From the NCBI RefSeq assembly GCF_010091925.1, contig NZ_WVID01000004.1, positions 244,956 through 308,955 on the forward strand: 64,000 nucleotides of DNA. The letters run 5' to 3'. Shown here piece after piece: positions 55,877 to 63,973 of this stretch (the stretch's first letter is position 1; each line of letters starts with the position of its first letter). The position numbers and the translations under genes are program-made. This stretch comes from Nostoc sp. B(2019). Lineage in GTDB: Bacteria; Cyanobacteriota; Cyanobacteriia; Cyanobacteriales; Nostocaceae. The notes beneath the pieces were generated by a model. The model saw nothing but the letters and a program-made list of their open reading frames with translations, was not told where the DNA came from and did not search any database.

Positions 55877-55930
55877 GTATATCTGCAATAGTGACGCACC
55901 TACACCTCTCTTCGAGTAGGTGTAGGCTTC
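55877..55930 (-). repeat. Right-end hairpin of the truncated IS605-type element
   Basis: Just after the tnpB stop, CCTACACCT and AGGTGTAGG form a 9-bp stem around 10 nt, with GAGAAG before and GTGCGTCAC after (minus strand). Its position and form match the IS605 right end or TnpB guide-RNA 3' part. Confidence 0.5.
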
Positions 55931-56723
55931 TCAAAGACTCCTCAATGAGGACATATTTTGAGCTTTAAGACCGTGCGTCCCACGGTTCTTTATATTGATA
56001 GCCGCGTTCAAATCCCTACACAAATTTGTATGACATACAGGACAATTGTGCATCCTTTGAGATAGCGGCTTTTTAACTTTTTGACCACAACTAGAACATT
56101 CTTGACTAGTACCGTTTGGATTTACAGATATTACTTTTAAATCAGCGTTTTCGGCTTTGTTTGAAAGTATAGCTACAAACTGTCCCCACCCGGCATCGTT
56201 AATACTTTTAGCCAGTCTTGATTTAGCTAGTCCTTTAATATTTAGTTTTTCTACTGCAATAACATCATACTTATTAAGCAGTAATTTAGCAGTTTTGAAA
56301 TGGAAATCTTTGCGAGTATCTGCGACTTTTTTGTGCTGAATTCCTAACTTTTTAATTGCTTTTTTGCGTCGATTAGAGCCTTTTTTACGTCTTGATACTT
56401 GACGTTGTGCCGATTTAAGAGTGCGTTCCGCTTTGCGTAAAAACTTGGGTGCTGCTATTCTTTCGTTGTCTGAAGTAACAATAAAATCAATCAGTCCTAC
56501 ATCAATGCCAACGATATTATTAACATCAAAATCATGTTTAATAGTTGGAACTGTTTGATCGTCAAGGCTTAAGGTTACGTAATAACCATCAGCTTTTTTA
56601 GTAACTGAAACAGTTTTAATATCAAACCCATCCGGTATTTGACGATGAACAATTACTTTAACATCTCCAATTTTTGACAACGTGATTTTGTTATTTACAA
56701 AATGATGCTTTTTAAATTGAGTG
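55931..56723 (-). pseudogene. TnpB (IS200/IS605) C-terminal part
   Basis: TnpB is the RNA-guided nuclease ancestor of Cas12. From 56680 the reading frame gives 249 residues, and homologous text ([20 protein letters not shown]) extends upstream to the IS5 boundary at 56724. Present are the RuvC motifs [13 protein letters not shown] (Asp), [12 protein letters not shown] (Glu) and [10 protein letters not shown] (Asp) and the zinc finger [18 protein letters not shown]. The N-terminal half (about 130-150 residues, with the guide-binding domain) is missing. DNA beyond the IS5 element does not continue the frame, so the truncation is older than or independent of that insertion. Confidence 0.82.
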
Positions 56724-56726
56724 TAA

Positions 56727-57637
56727 GAGGCTGTTTGTAAATGATTATGAAGTAATCGAAGAAGACTTTGCTAGCCGTTTCAACATTAAACGGATCATGA
56801 CTGTGTAAATCATAGATTCGCTCACTTCTGGTAAAAGTTCATAATCCTTGCTCAGGCGACGGTATTGGTTCCACCAGGCAAATGTACGTTCGACAATCCA
56901 TCGCTTGGGCAATACTTGAAATCCCGGTTGAGTACGACAAATCACATCAACTTTGGCGTTACATAATTGCTGAATCACGCGCTGAAAGTTCTCACCGCTA
57001 AAGCCTTGATCTACCCAAATCACAACTAAATCAACAGCGACTTCTGCGGCTTCCATTACAACTGCTGCGCCACCTAAACGTTCTGGAAAGTTTGCCTCAG
57101 TAACAACAACTGCCAATACAAGCCCCAAAGTATCAACGAGGATAAAGCGTTTACGTCCCTTAACTTGTTTTCCACCGTCATAGCCATATACCTCCCCTTT
57201 TTTTCCGCCGTCTTCACTGATTGACTATCAATGATGGCAGCAGTTGGCTCTTCTTTTTTATTCATATTTTCACGAACTTAGTTCGGTAATTGTGTATGGA
57301 TTTCCTGCCACACTCCTAACTGTTGCCAACGTCTAAAGTAGTTGTATACTGTTTGCCAAGGTGGTAAATCATGCGGTAATGCACGCCATGTACATCCCTC
57401 ATGTAAGACATAGAAAATTCCGTTGATAATTTCTCGTAAATCTACTTGACGGCGACGACCAATGGGTTTTGAAGCTGGAAGCAAAGGCTCGATAATTCCC
57501 CACTCTGCATCATTTACATCACTGGGATATGGTTTGCGTGCCATTTTGACACCTCTATTCTCTCGCCCCAAATTCTATTTTCTTTTGATAACTTTAATCT
57601 GATTCTACTCTCTTTACATTTCTTTAGAAACAGCCTC
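56727..57637 (-). mobile_element. IS5-family element (IS427-like group), 911 bp
   Basis: Ends are inverted repeats beginning GAGGCTGTTTxTAAA on both sides (GAGGCTGTTTGTAAATG left, GAGGCTGTTTCTAAAG on the right end read inward). TAA flanks both ends (56724-56726 and 57638-57640), a 3-bp target duplication as usual for the TNA targets of this group. Inside is one transposase in two overlapping frames on the minus strand. The element is complete in structure but its transposase has a nonsense codon. It inserted beside the truncated tnpB. Confidence 0.88.
56745..57571 (-). pseudogene. IS5-family transposase with nonsense codon and -1 frameshift site
   Basis: The first frame starts at 57571 (or MARKPYPSDVNDAEWGIIEP at 57544) and reads LREIINGIFYVLHEGCTWRA, then HTQLPN followed by TAA at 57278-57280, then VRENMNKKEEPTAAIIDSQS in the same frame, where relatives have HTQLRELVRENM. 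After SVKTAEKK lies the slippery heptamer A-AAA-AAG followed by GGGG. A -1 shift there continues as GEVYGYDGGKQVKGRKRFIL, VDTLGLVLAVVVTEANFPER, and the DDE C-terminus (DLVVIWVDQGFSGENFQ, KRWIVERTFAWWNQYRRLSK). Programmed -1 frameshifting is the known mode for this group. The TAA makes this copy inactive. Confidence 0.85.
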
Positions 57638-57653
57638 TAAGGGGTTCAGCCGG

Positions 57654-57699
57654 GAGGTAGAGTCGAGGGGAATGGCAACATTCCCCTCGACTCTACCTC
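57654..57699. terminator. Perfect 21-bp hairpin with GCAA loop
   Basis: GAGGTAGAGTCGAGGGGAAT plus G, then the loop GCAA, then the exact complement. It lies 17 bp after the stop of the Tat-exported gene (minus strand) and 17 bp outside the IS5 end. There is no T-run, so it may be a Rho-independent-like stop or a transcript 3'-end protector rather than a classical terminator. Confidence 0.7.
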
Positions 57700-57716
57700 T
57701 CGACCGATACCCAAGT

Positions 57717-58373
57717 TTATTGCCGTCGCCAGGTAGTACCTGTATAGGGAAAACTGCAACCATCTGCTAGATCAACATTATTATCACGATCCGTCCTAAA
57801 AGTTATACCGTTTAGCCATCTTGGGCCAGAGCGATCGCCCAGACAATAAAACTTCCATTCATCAGTACCAGGACGGTTGTACGCAGCCCACTTAGCGCCT
57901 GATGGGCTTGTATTCCTAACTAAATCGACTTCACGATCTAACGTTTTACCGTTTAGCCACGATACCGTACCAGAGCCTTGATCGTCACCTCTGCATTTGA
58001 AAGTGTAAAAGTATAGTCCAGATGAATACCGCGATTCATCTGCACCCCAGGCTGTGCCTGAATTATATTGTGTATTGAGAACTAAATTAACGTTGCCTCC
58101 TCTTGTTACACCGTTTAGAAATCTGTAATCACCACTGCCAGTACCTAAACATTTGAGACGAAACGGTCTACCAGATGGAGTAGTCGCTGGAAACTTGCTT
58201 CTTACGAAACCGTCACAATCGCGTGGTGGTCGTGCTTGTGCGTGTGCTGGCTCAATTAAAGTAAAGCCAGCAATCAAATTGCTAATCAGTGGAACACTTC
58301 CTGCAGAGGCAGCACCGGCTATTAATCCGCCAGCCGCCTTTATGATCTGACGACGTGAGAAATTGTCAATCAT
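57717..58373 (-). CDS. Tat-exported three-repeat protein
   Basis: The ATG at 58373 has AAGGAG seven bases upstream. The 218 residues begin with a twin-arginine signal (NFSRRQIIKAAGGLIAGAAS, cleavage near AHAQA). The mature part has three repeats of about 45 residues, each with an aromatic-Lys-Cys strand, a WLNG-type turn and an end NVDL/EVDL: FRLKCLGTGSGDYRFLNGVT, YTFKCRGDDQGSGTVSWLNG, WKFYCLGDRSGPRWLNGITF. One cysteine per repeat and a C-terminal one occur. This looks like a beta-propeller or beta-trefoil-like exported protein. I do not recognise the family. It is divergent from the pentapeptide-CHAT gene. Confidence 0.7.
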   Translation of the reverse strand: MIDNFSRRQIIKAAGGLIAGAASAGSVPLISNLIAGFTLIEPAHAQARPPRDCDGFVRSKFPATTPSGRPFRLKCLGTGSGDYRFLNGVTRGGNVNLVLNTQYNSGTAWGADESRYSSGLYFYTFKCRGDDQGSGTVSWLNGKTLDREVDLVRNTSPSGAKWAAYNRPGTDEWKFYCLGDRSGPRWLNGITFRTDRDNNVDLADGCSFPYTGTTWRRQ

Positions 58374-58416
58374 TTTTAACTCCTTTACGAGTACCAAAGA
58401 ATGAAACGAACTGAGT

Positions 58417-58492
58417 CTTGTATATTACTCATTCCAAAAGGCAGAGCTTTACACAAAAGTCGAAAAAATTAATTTTTGTAAAAATTTTTATA
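58417..58492 (+). promoter_or_regulatory. Upstream box A, copy 1 (before the pentapeptide-CHAT gene)
   Basis: This 76-nt sequence starts CTTGTATATTACTCATTCCA and includes AAAAAATTAATTTTTGTA and a final ATTTTTATA. A copy of the same length with about 65 of 76 positions identical and no gap lies at 62903-62978, upstream of the sigma-like gene. Weaker similarity continues downstream in both leaders (GCAGAAG, ATTTTTTC, ATAGGTG-x-TTTCC). It is therefore a candidate promoter or operator shared by the two genes. Confidence 0.75.
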
Positions 58493-58649
58493 AAGACACT
58501 TATATTGAAGGTATTGAAGGGCAGAAGCTCCTGATTTTTTCAGATAAGAATGATGAGCTTGTCAGTATCAATCAATTACATTTATCTCCAGAGAAGTCCT
58601 GTGCCAAATCTGTATGACAATGTAAGCATAGGTGTCTTCCTTCACAGAT

Positions 58650-61466
58650 ATGCCCCAAGACTTCTCTGGTCAAAATCTTCAAGGTCGTTCCTTTAAAGGT
58701 CAAGACCTTACAGGTATAAATTTTAGTGACGCCGACATCCGAGGAGCAGATTTTACCAACGCCATCTTAAGAGGTGCCAGCTTCAGGGGTGCTAAGGCTG
58801 GATTACAGGGCTATTGGGTACTTAACTTAGTCATAGCTTTATTAATGCTATCTGCACTATCAGGAGCCGTGACTGCTCTAACTGCTTGGTTTGCAGGAAA
58901 TACTATAATTGCAGGGAAAATAATCCCAGAATTTTTGGCAAGTCTAATTACTTTGATAACGCTTGCGGCTATGTATGTTGTCACAGTTCGCCTGGGCTTG
59001 CAAGCGGCTGCACTAACAACTTTACCTCTGGCGGTACTTGGAACTGTGACTTATGTCCTAGGGGAATATGTTTTAAGTAAGAATTATATTTTAAGCGAAT
59101 ATTGGTTACAACTAGGTCGTGTGGCTATAGCTATAGCTTGGACAACGGCTGGAACCTTGCTAAAAATTGCATCTAGCGCTGTATTCGGAGTGGCTTTTAG
59201 CGTTGTATTCGGAGTGTTTTTCTACTCTGCATTTGGAGTGATATTGGAAGTAGCCACTGCGCTTCCAACTTTGGTAGGGTTAAAAACCGTAGTAGTTGAT
59301 TTAACACAACAAAGTCAGTTTAGGTCGCTGGCAGCAGTAATAGTTGGAGCGTGGCTTGGTGGTTACATTGCAAAGCTTGTCTTAACTAAAGATAACAAGT
59401 ACGTGATAATTAGCAAATTAGCCATTGCCTTTGCTACTACAGGTGGCACCAGTTTTCGTAATGCTGATTTAACCAATGCTAATTTTATGCAGGCAACGCT
59501 CAAAAGTACCAATTTCATTGGAGCTATCCTCGCACGCACTTACTGGTTCGGTGCAAAAAAACTTAACTTTGCTAGAGTCGGTAATTCTATACTAGCTAAC
59601 CCATGTGTGAGAGATTTATTGGTTAGTGGCAATGGCTACAGTAAATCTTATGAAGGTGCAAATCTCAAAGAAGCCAATTTAACAGGGGCAAATTTAAACA
59701 AGGCTAATTTAAGGGAAGCAGATATCAGTCAAGCTACGTTACACCAAGCAAATTTAGAGGAGGTAAACCTCACTAAAGCTCAAGCAATTGGTACTGATTT
59801 AACAGATGCTTACTTAACAGGAGCTTGTTTAGAAGCGTGGAATATTGACTCAACTACAAAGCTAGAGCAGGTCAATTGTCGATATGTTTATCTCCTACAA
59901 GGAAGACGTGAACCTCGTCCCAGTAGTGGCGAATTTCAATCAGGAGAATTTACCAAGCTTTTCTGTGAGGTTTTGAATACCGTTGATTTAATTATTCGCA
60001 ACGGTGTAGATTGGAAAGCTTTTTCTACCGCATTCAACAAAGTGAAAGTCGAAAATGAAGACACCGACCTGGAGATCCAGAGTATTGAAAATAAAGGTGA
60101 TGGTGTTGTCGTTGTCAAGGTGAGTGTGCCTCCTGATGCCAATAAGGAGAAGATTCATAGTGACTTTACGCAAAACTATAATTTTTTCCTCAATGCCATA
60201 GAAGAAAAATGTCAGGCAAAGCTGGAAGCTAAAGATGAGTTGATTATCAGCTATCGCCAACAGTTAGACGAATATCGTGCTAAGGAGCGCCAGCAAAATG
60301 CTGATATGAAAGAGATTATTAGTTTGCTGGCATCAAGACCTGTTAATGTTCCTGTTAACGTTCCCGAAATCAAAGCTATAGCCAAGCGTGAATCTCTAGC
60401 AGGTAATTTGGTGATCCTCACTCTGGGAGAGGGTGATTTTGAACGCGGATTTCTATTTATCACTGCTCAGATATGGAAAGAAAGCGATAGAATACCAACC
60501 CAATGTATAGGACAGTTACCGCCAGCACCAGAAATTATTGAACTCTATAGCCGTTGTATATCAATTTACAAGGGTTTGAATTTGCATCCTCGGATCAAGC
60601 CTAAATCAACGCAAGTGATAAATTTTTCCATAAGAGACATTGATCCATTAGCTCAAGAATTGAAACAGTTACTGAATAAATGGCTCAACTCAGAGACATT
60701 TCGCCCTATTAACAATATGTTGCGAGAAAAATTCATGACTTCTGACAATGTGCTGTTAATCATTCAATCGGAAAAGCTAGATGTACAGCGACTTCCCTGG
60801 CATCTGTGGGATTTTTTTAAGTCTTATAATAAGGCTGAAGTTGCCTTAAGTATTCCATTTTATGACCGAGTAGAAAAAACAGTGCCTAATAGAGCGAAGA
60901 AGAGAATCTTAGCAATTCTTGGCGACAGTACCGGAATTAATGTTGAGGAAGATAGGAGGGTTTTAGAGAACTTACATGATGCAGAAACGAAGTTTTTGGA
61001 TGAGCCAAATCCTTCAGAGTTAGATAAACTATTGTGGGATGAAAATGGGTGGGACATTTTCTGTTTTTCAGGGCACAGTTCAAGTCAATGGGATGCAAGA
61101 AACGGTTGCATTTATATCAATAAAACTGATAAGTTAATGCTTGATAAGTTAGAGAATGCCCTAAGAGCAGCGATTGAACGGGGTTTGCAACTAGCCATTT
61201 TCAACTCCTGCAATGGCTTGGGATTAGCAACGTATTTAGCTTCTTTGCACATCCCCCAAATCATCGTTATGCGGGAACCAGTGCCGGATTTGGTGGCACA
61301 AGAATTTTTAAAGTACTTTCTGAAAGCGTTTGCCAGTGGTAAGTCTTTTTATGCGGCAGTGCGAGAAGCACGGGAGAGGCTACAAGGCTTAGAAAATAAA
61401 TTTCCCTGTGCGACTTGGTTGCCGGTGATTTGCCAAAATCCTGCTGAAATACCAATGATTTGGTAG
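58650..61466 (+). CDS. Pentapeptide-repeat, transmembrane, CHAT-domain protease
   Basis: Counted from ATG 58650 (938 residues; a GTG at 58632 is possible but the matching leader of the other gene is non-coding there) the order is: pentapeptide repeats (5-50; FSGQNLQGRSFKGQDLTGIN), five or six transmembrane helices (about 55-250), a second pentapeptide block (about 280-410; EGANLKEANLTGANLNKANL), an acidic/coiled linker (about 430-590), and a C-terminal CHAT protease domain. In the CHAT domain DIFCFSGHSSSQ gives the catalytic His (809) and LAIFNSCNGLGLA the Cys (854). The protease thus faces the cytoplasm or other side from a membrane anchor. CHAT enzymes are caspase-like. No cognate substrate is evident; the neighbours are two small exported proteins and a sigma-like protein. 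Confidence 0.88.
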   Translation: MPQDFSGQNLQGRSFKGQDLTGINFSDADIRGADFTNAILRGASFRGAKAGLQGYWVLNLVIALLMLSALSGAVTALTAWFAGNTIIAGKIIPEFLASLITLITLAAMYVVTVRLGLQAAALTTLPLAVLGTVTYVLGEYVLSKNYILSEYWLQLGRVAIAIAWTTAGTLLKIASSAVFGVAFSVVFGVFFYSAFGVILEVATALPTLVGLKTVVVDLTQQSQFRSLAAVIVGAWLGGYIAKLVLTKDNKYVIISKLAIAFATTGGTSFRNADLTNANFMQATLKSTNFIGAILARTYWFGAKKLNFARVGNSILANPCVRDLLVSGNGYSKSYEGANLKEANLTGANLNKANLREADISQATLHQANLEEVNLTKAQAIGTDLTDAYLTGACLEAWNIDSTTKLEQVNCRYVYLLQGRREPRPSSGEFQSGEFTKLFCEVLNTVDLIIRNGVDWKAFSTAFNKVKVENEDTDLEIQSIENKGDGVVVVKVSVPPDANKEKIHSDFTQNYNFFLNAIEEKCQAKLEAKDELIISYRQQLDEYRAKERQQNADMKEIISLLASRPVNVPVNVPEIKAIAKRESLAGNLVILTLGEGDFERGFLFITAQIWKESDRIPTQCIGQLPPAPEIIELYSRCISIYKGLNLHPRIKPKSTQVINFSIRDIDPLAQELKQLLNKWLNSETFRPINNMLREKFMTSDNVLLIIQSEKLDVQRLPWHLWDFFKSYNKAEVALSIPFYDRVEKTVPNRAKKRILAILGDSTGINVEEDRRVLENLHDAETKFLDEPNPSELDKLLWDENGWDIFCFSGHSSSQWDARNGCIYINKTDKLMLDKLENALRAAIERGLQLAIFNSCNGLGLATYLASLHIPQIIVMREPVPDLVAQEFLKYFLKAFASGKSFYAAVREARERLQGLENKFPCATWLPVICQNPAEIPMIW

Positions 61467-61486
61467 TGGTGATTTAACCTGAGCAA

Positions 61487-61660
61487 TCAGTCAATCAATC
61501 CCCGTGTGGCTTGGTCGATTACTTTTTTAGTCGGTTGCTCGACGAACTGTCGTCCGCAGTCATGGCATTTGAACCGTTGTTTACCGTTGTGGATGCGGCC
61601 ATTCTTGACCGTCTGGGAAGATGCACAAATGGGGCAGGCATGGAAGGAGAACAGCAAGAA
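61487..61660 (-). pseudogene. IS1-family InsA zinc-ribbon remnant
   Basis: The minus strand reads HACPICASSQTVKNGRIHNG, KQRFKCHDCGRQFVEQPTKK, VIDQATRGLID, stop. This is the N-terminal zinc ribbon of IS1-family InsA proteins (CPxC, KNGxxxxGKQR, CxxCxRQF). An ATG start is missing in this frame, and the TGA replaces an arginine codon (GLIDR). The remnant ends close to the CHAT stop at 61466. The rest of the IS is gone. Open frames on the other strand here are shadows of it. Confidence 0.8.
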
Positions 61661-61691
61661 ACTCTACTTCTCCATCATTACATCTTGAGCA

Positions 61692-62117
61692 CTATCGGCG
61701 TCTGAATTGCCGAAATGTCCCGTATACGTATGCACGAACTGTCCGATAGTATACATTAGCTCTTCTCCTGCAAGCTTTACGTTGTGATACAGGGCGAGTA
61801 TCACAGTGACTTCGCATACTGTTCAAAAACTTTTGATCGCATGTTTTTATTCGTCTAGATCTTTGAGAAACAGTTAAGGCTCGATGCATATCATCTTTTC
61901 GGATCTCTTCATAACAATAGTCGTGTTGGACATAGGCTGAACTGAATTGCCAATAAGGCCCTATTTCTTTGGATGCAGTGCAAAAGTCACCTCTGTAATG
62001 ATGCTGTGGCGGATCAGCGAATACTGGATTATTTATCTCTAAAACAAGCCCACTCGTAATGCAAACCAACATGAAGAAGTTGTTATGAAAAATTCTTTTT
62101 GAGCTTTTTTTGTTCAT
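61692..62117 (-). CDS. Small exported phospholipase-A2-like protein
   Basis: The ATG at 62117 was chosen because GAGGAG lies 10 bases upstream; an ATG at 62126 is only one base from it. The 141 residues have a signal segment (NNFFMLVCITSGLVLEINNP, ending VFADP), and a mature part with FCTASKEIGPYWQFSSAYVQ followed by HDYCYEEIRKDD, an HD-x-CY motif, then KTCDQKFLNSMRSHC, KACRRRANVYYRTVRAYVYG. The arrangement (C, HDxCY, CDxxF, C, YYxxVR) resembles prokaryotic phospholipase A2, in which the HD pair is catalytic. Calcium-binding residues cannot be confirmed. Length suits. The family call is tentative. Confidence 0.55.
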   Translation of the reverse strand: MNKKSSKRIFHNNFFMLVCITSGLVLEINNPVFADPPQHHYRGDFCTASKEIGPYWQFSSAYVQHDYCYEEIRKDDMHRALTVSQRSRRIKTCDQKFLNSMRSHCDTRPVSQRKACRRRANVYYRTVRAYVYGTFRQFRRR

Positions 62118-62335
62118 AAAAACCATACTCCTCAGCAGGTAACGTAGCTAAAAAGGCCAAGTAGGGAATGAGACGCGCCTTTCCTTTCAATTAGGGACTC
62201 GCATAGAAATAAAATACCAGCTAGACAATCTGTATTAAGCAGAAGATCCCAAAACTTGATTGGTACATTATTAAACCGCAAGTCCCATATTTAAGAAGTG
62301 GACAGAATTCAAGAACGTTATCTTAATGGAGTTTC

Positions 62336-62707
62336 TTACTGATTACAGTCGCCGCGCTCTGGCTTGAAACCCATAGCACGTACCTGCTCAGGATTGCAGC
62401 CTCCCGCCCCGAAACCAACACCAGGAGGGGTTCGGAACGGCTCTTGTTTTAACACCTGCCACCATAGGCAGCCATAGGACGATGCGACTTGTGCTATGGG
62501 GAATCTCCTGGCACCTTGCACTACTCTTATAAGGCGAGGAGCTTTAAACTTTGGATTGAAACACTTAATTATGACTTGCGTTGGACTCCCTGAATCTGGT
62601 ACTGCCTTAGCTGGAGCCATGACGGACAAATTGCAGGCAATTAACAGCGTCACTAGGACTTTGGAGCGAAAGATACCTATCGGGGCAGTGATGCTAGCTT
62701 TTTGCAT
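62336..62707 (-). CDS. Small exported protein, unknown
   Basis: The 123 residues have a signal peptide (SKVLVTLLIACNLSVMAPAK, ending AKAVP) and a mature part with four cysteines (IKCFN, YGCLW, GGCNP, GDCNQ) and a run of basic residues (RLIRVVQGARRFP). No family was recognised. The cysteines suggest two disulfides. It lies between the PLA2-like and sigma-like genes on the opposite strand from the latter. The same 200-bp spacing on each side carries no gene. Confidence 0.6.
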   Translation of the reverse strand: MQKASITAPIGIFRSKVLVTLLIACNLSVMAPAKAVPDSGSPTQVIIKCFNPKFKAPRLIRVVQGARRFPIAQVASSYGCLWWQVLKQEPFRTPPGVGFGAGGCNPEQVRAMGFKPERGDCNQ

Positions 62708-63124
62708 TGTTACAAGTTTCCTTTTATTGATTGCTATTGTCTACTGAGCTAAATTAACTTTCCATTTGATGCCTATAAACTGACCGTATGTGTTAGGAGT
62801 TAAATCCACAGTTACATCTCCTGTCCGACCGTCTAACTATTTCAGACTATCCTTGAAGTATTAAAGTACAAGATAAAAACTCTAACTGAGTGAGTTCGCT
62901 TTCTTGTCTATTACTCATCCCAAAAGCTGGAGTTTTATACAAAATTTAAAAAAATTAATTTTTGTAACAATTTTTATAATAGCTAGGCGCTTCAGCAGAG
63001 TAAAAAGCAGAAGTTTTAATTTTTTCGTAACTAAGTACTTAGGCTCATAACGTTTGGCTCACTAGAGAAAACCTGGGTGATAGGTGCTTTCCCTAGTTAG
63101 CTGGATAAAGCTTGGTGAAAAAGT
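62708..63124. other. Leader region of the sigma-like gene
   Basis: No gene; contains the upstream box A copy 2 (62903-62978) and a leader related to that of the CHAT gene. The left part is the promoter side of the small exported gene. Confidence 0.5.
62903..62978 (+). promoter_or_regulatory. Upstream box A, copy 2 (before the sigma-like gene)
   Basis: This is the partner of 58417-58492 (CTTGTCTATTACTCATCCCA, then AAAAAATTAATTTTTGTAAC, ending TTTTTATA). It lies 146 bp before the ATG of the sigma-like gene, against 157 bp before the CHAT ATG. Equal length, no gaps and about 65/76 identity make chance unlikely. Both may be recognised by the same factor. Confidence 0.75.
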
Positions 63125-63973
63125 ATGATAAATGCTTTATTAAAAGATTCCAGTATCAGCGGTGCTGTCATAACAATGGATGAGCAACTGACAAAGTTAA
63201 TAACAGAGGCGCAACGACACCCTCTCTACTCAGAGGAGCGGCAAAAGGCTTTAACTCAGCTGGTGGATGAAATTATGCGATCGCGCAAAATTTGTCGTAC
63301 ATCTAAATGTCAATCGCTATCTAGTATTTATCAAGAGACTTATCAGCAAGTACGACAGCAACTTTTGCATGATGTTGACGGAGCAATAGATAATTACAAC
63401 CCGCAGCGTACTTTCACGAGGGAATGGGTAAATACACTGCGGGATAATGCTTGTAGAAAGATACTAGATGATGCTTGGCTTCAAAGGCTAGCTCTAATAG
63501 TCCAACAGTCTAAGCTCCAGACTGAAGAGCGGGATTATGGGTTAAGAGAACTGATTGAAGCAATTCGGTTATCAAACAGGCTTTGTCATCCGCATTCAAA
63601 TAATATCCCCGCTAGTTTTTACAAACTGATTTATGAAGAGGCAGTTAATCAAACCTTGCTTTATGTCTGCCTAAACATAAACAATTATGACCCCAATAGA
63701 GGTAGAACGGGTAGTTTCATGACATGGGTTAATTTTCGGCTAGATAGAGTAGTTATAGAAGTTCGGAACGAGTTATTAAATTCTGATATATCATTTTCAC
63801 CAGAAGACTTAGACAAGTTACCGACACCTCAAGAAGAACCTTCATTATCTGAAAAATTTCGGGAATGCATAAAAGAAGATGCTGAAAATATTTTTAAGCG
63901 AAGACATATGAGAAATCGCCTAGCGGGACTTAAACAAAATTTAAGATTAAAAAAGAGTATAATGCTTAATTAG
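63125..63973 (+). CDS. Sigma-like protein with duplicated region-2 module, no region 4
   Basis: The 282-residue protein resembles a cyanobacterial sigma-70-like family (MDEQLTKLITEAQRHPL... start at residue 18 is an alternative, 63176). A module of about 75 residues occurs twice: 37-112 (EERQKALTQLVDEI, AIDNYNPQR, REWVNTL) and 134-213 (EERDYGLRELIEAI, NINNYDPNR, TWVNFRLD). The second looks like a normal sigma region 2 (YDPNRGRTGSFMTWVN). Family members I remember have one module and then region 4 near the C-terminus; here, after PSLSEKFRECIKEDAENIFK, the text turns basic (RNRLAGLKQNLRLKKSIMLN) and stops without region 4. It may bind core polymerase but not -35 DNA. Box A lies upstream. Confidence 0.68.
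   Translation: MINALLKDSSISGAVITMDEQLTKLITEAQRHPLYSEERQKALTQLVDEIMRSRKICRTSKCQSLSSIYQETYQQVRQQLLHDVDGAIDNYNPQRTFTREWVNTLRDNACRKILDDAWLQRLALIVQQSKLQTEERDYGLRELIEAIRLSNRLCHPHSNNIPASFYKLIYEEAVNQTLLYVCLNINNYDPNRGRTGSFMTWVNFRLDRVVIEVRNELLNSDISFSPEDLDKLPTPQEEPSLSEKFRECIKEDAENIFKRRHMRNRLAGLKQNLRLKKSIMLN

Noticed and set aside
58632..58649. GTG start of the pentapeptide-CHAT gene
   Set aside because: The matching leader of the sigma-like gene has the same GGTG-x-TTTCC text in a non-coding position, and MPQDFSGQNLQG is the usual family start, so ATG 58650 was preferred. The GTG cannot be excluded.
61506..61705. Plus-strand frames after the CHAT gene
   Set aside because: The minus strand of the same DNA reads a clear IS1 InsA zinc ribbon, so these are its shadows.
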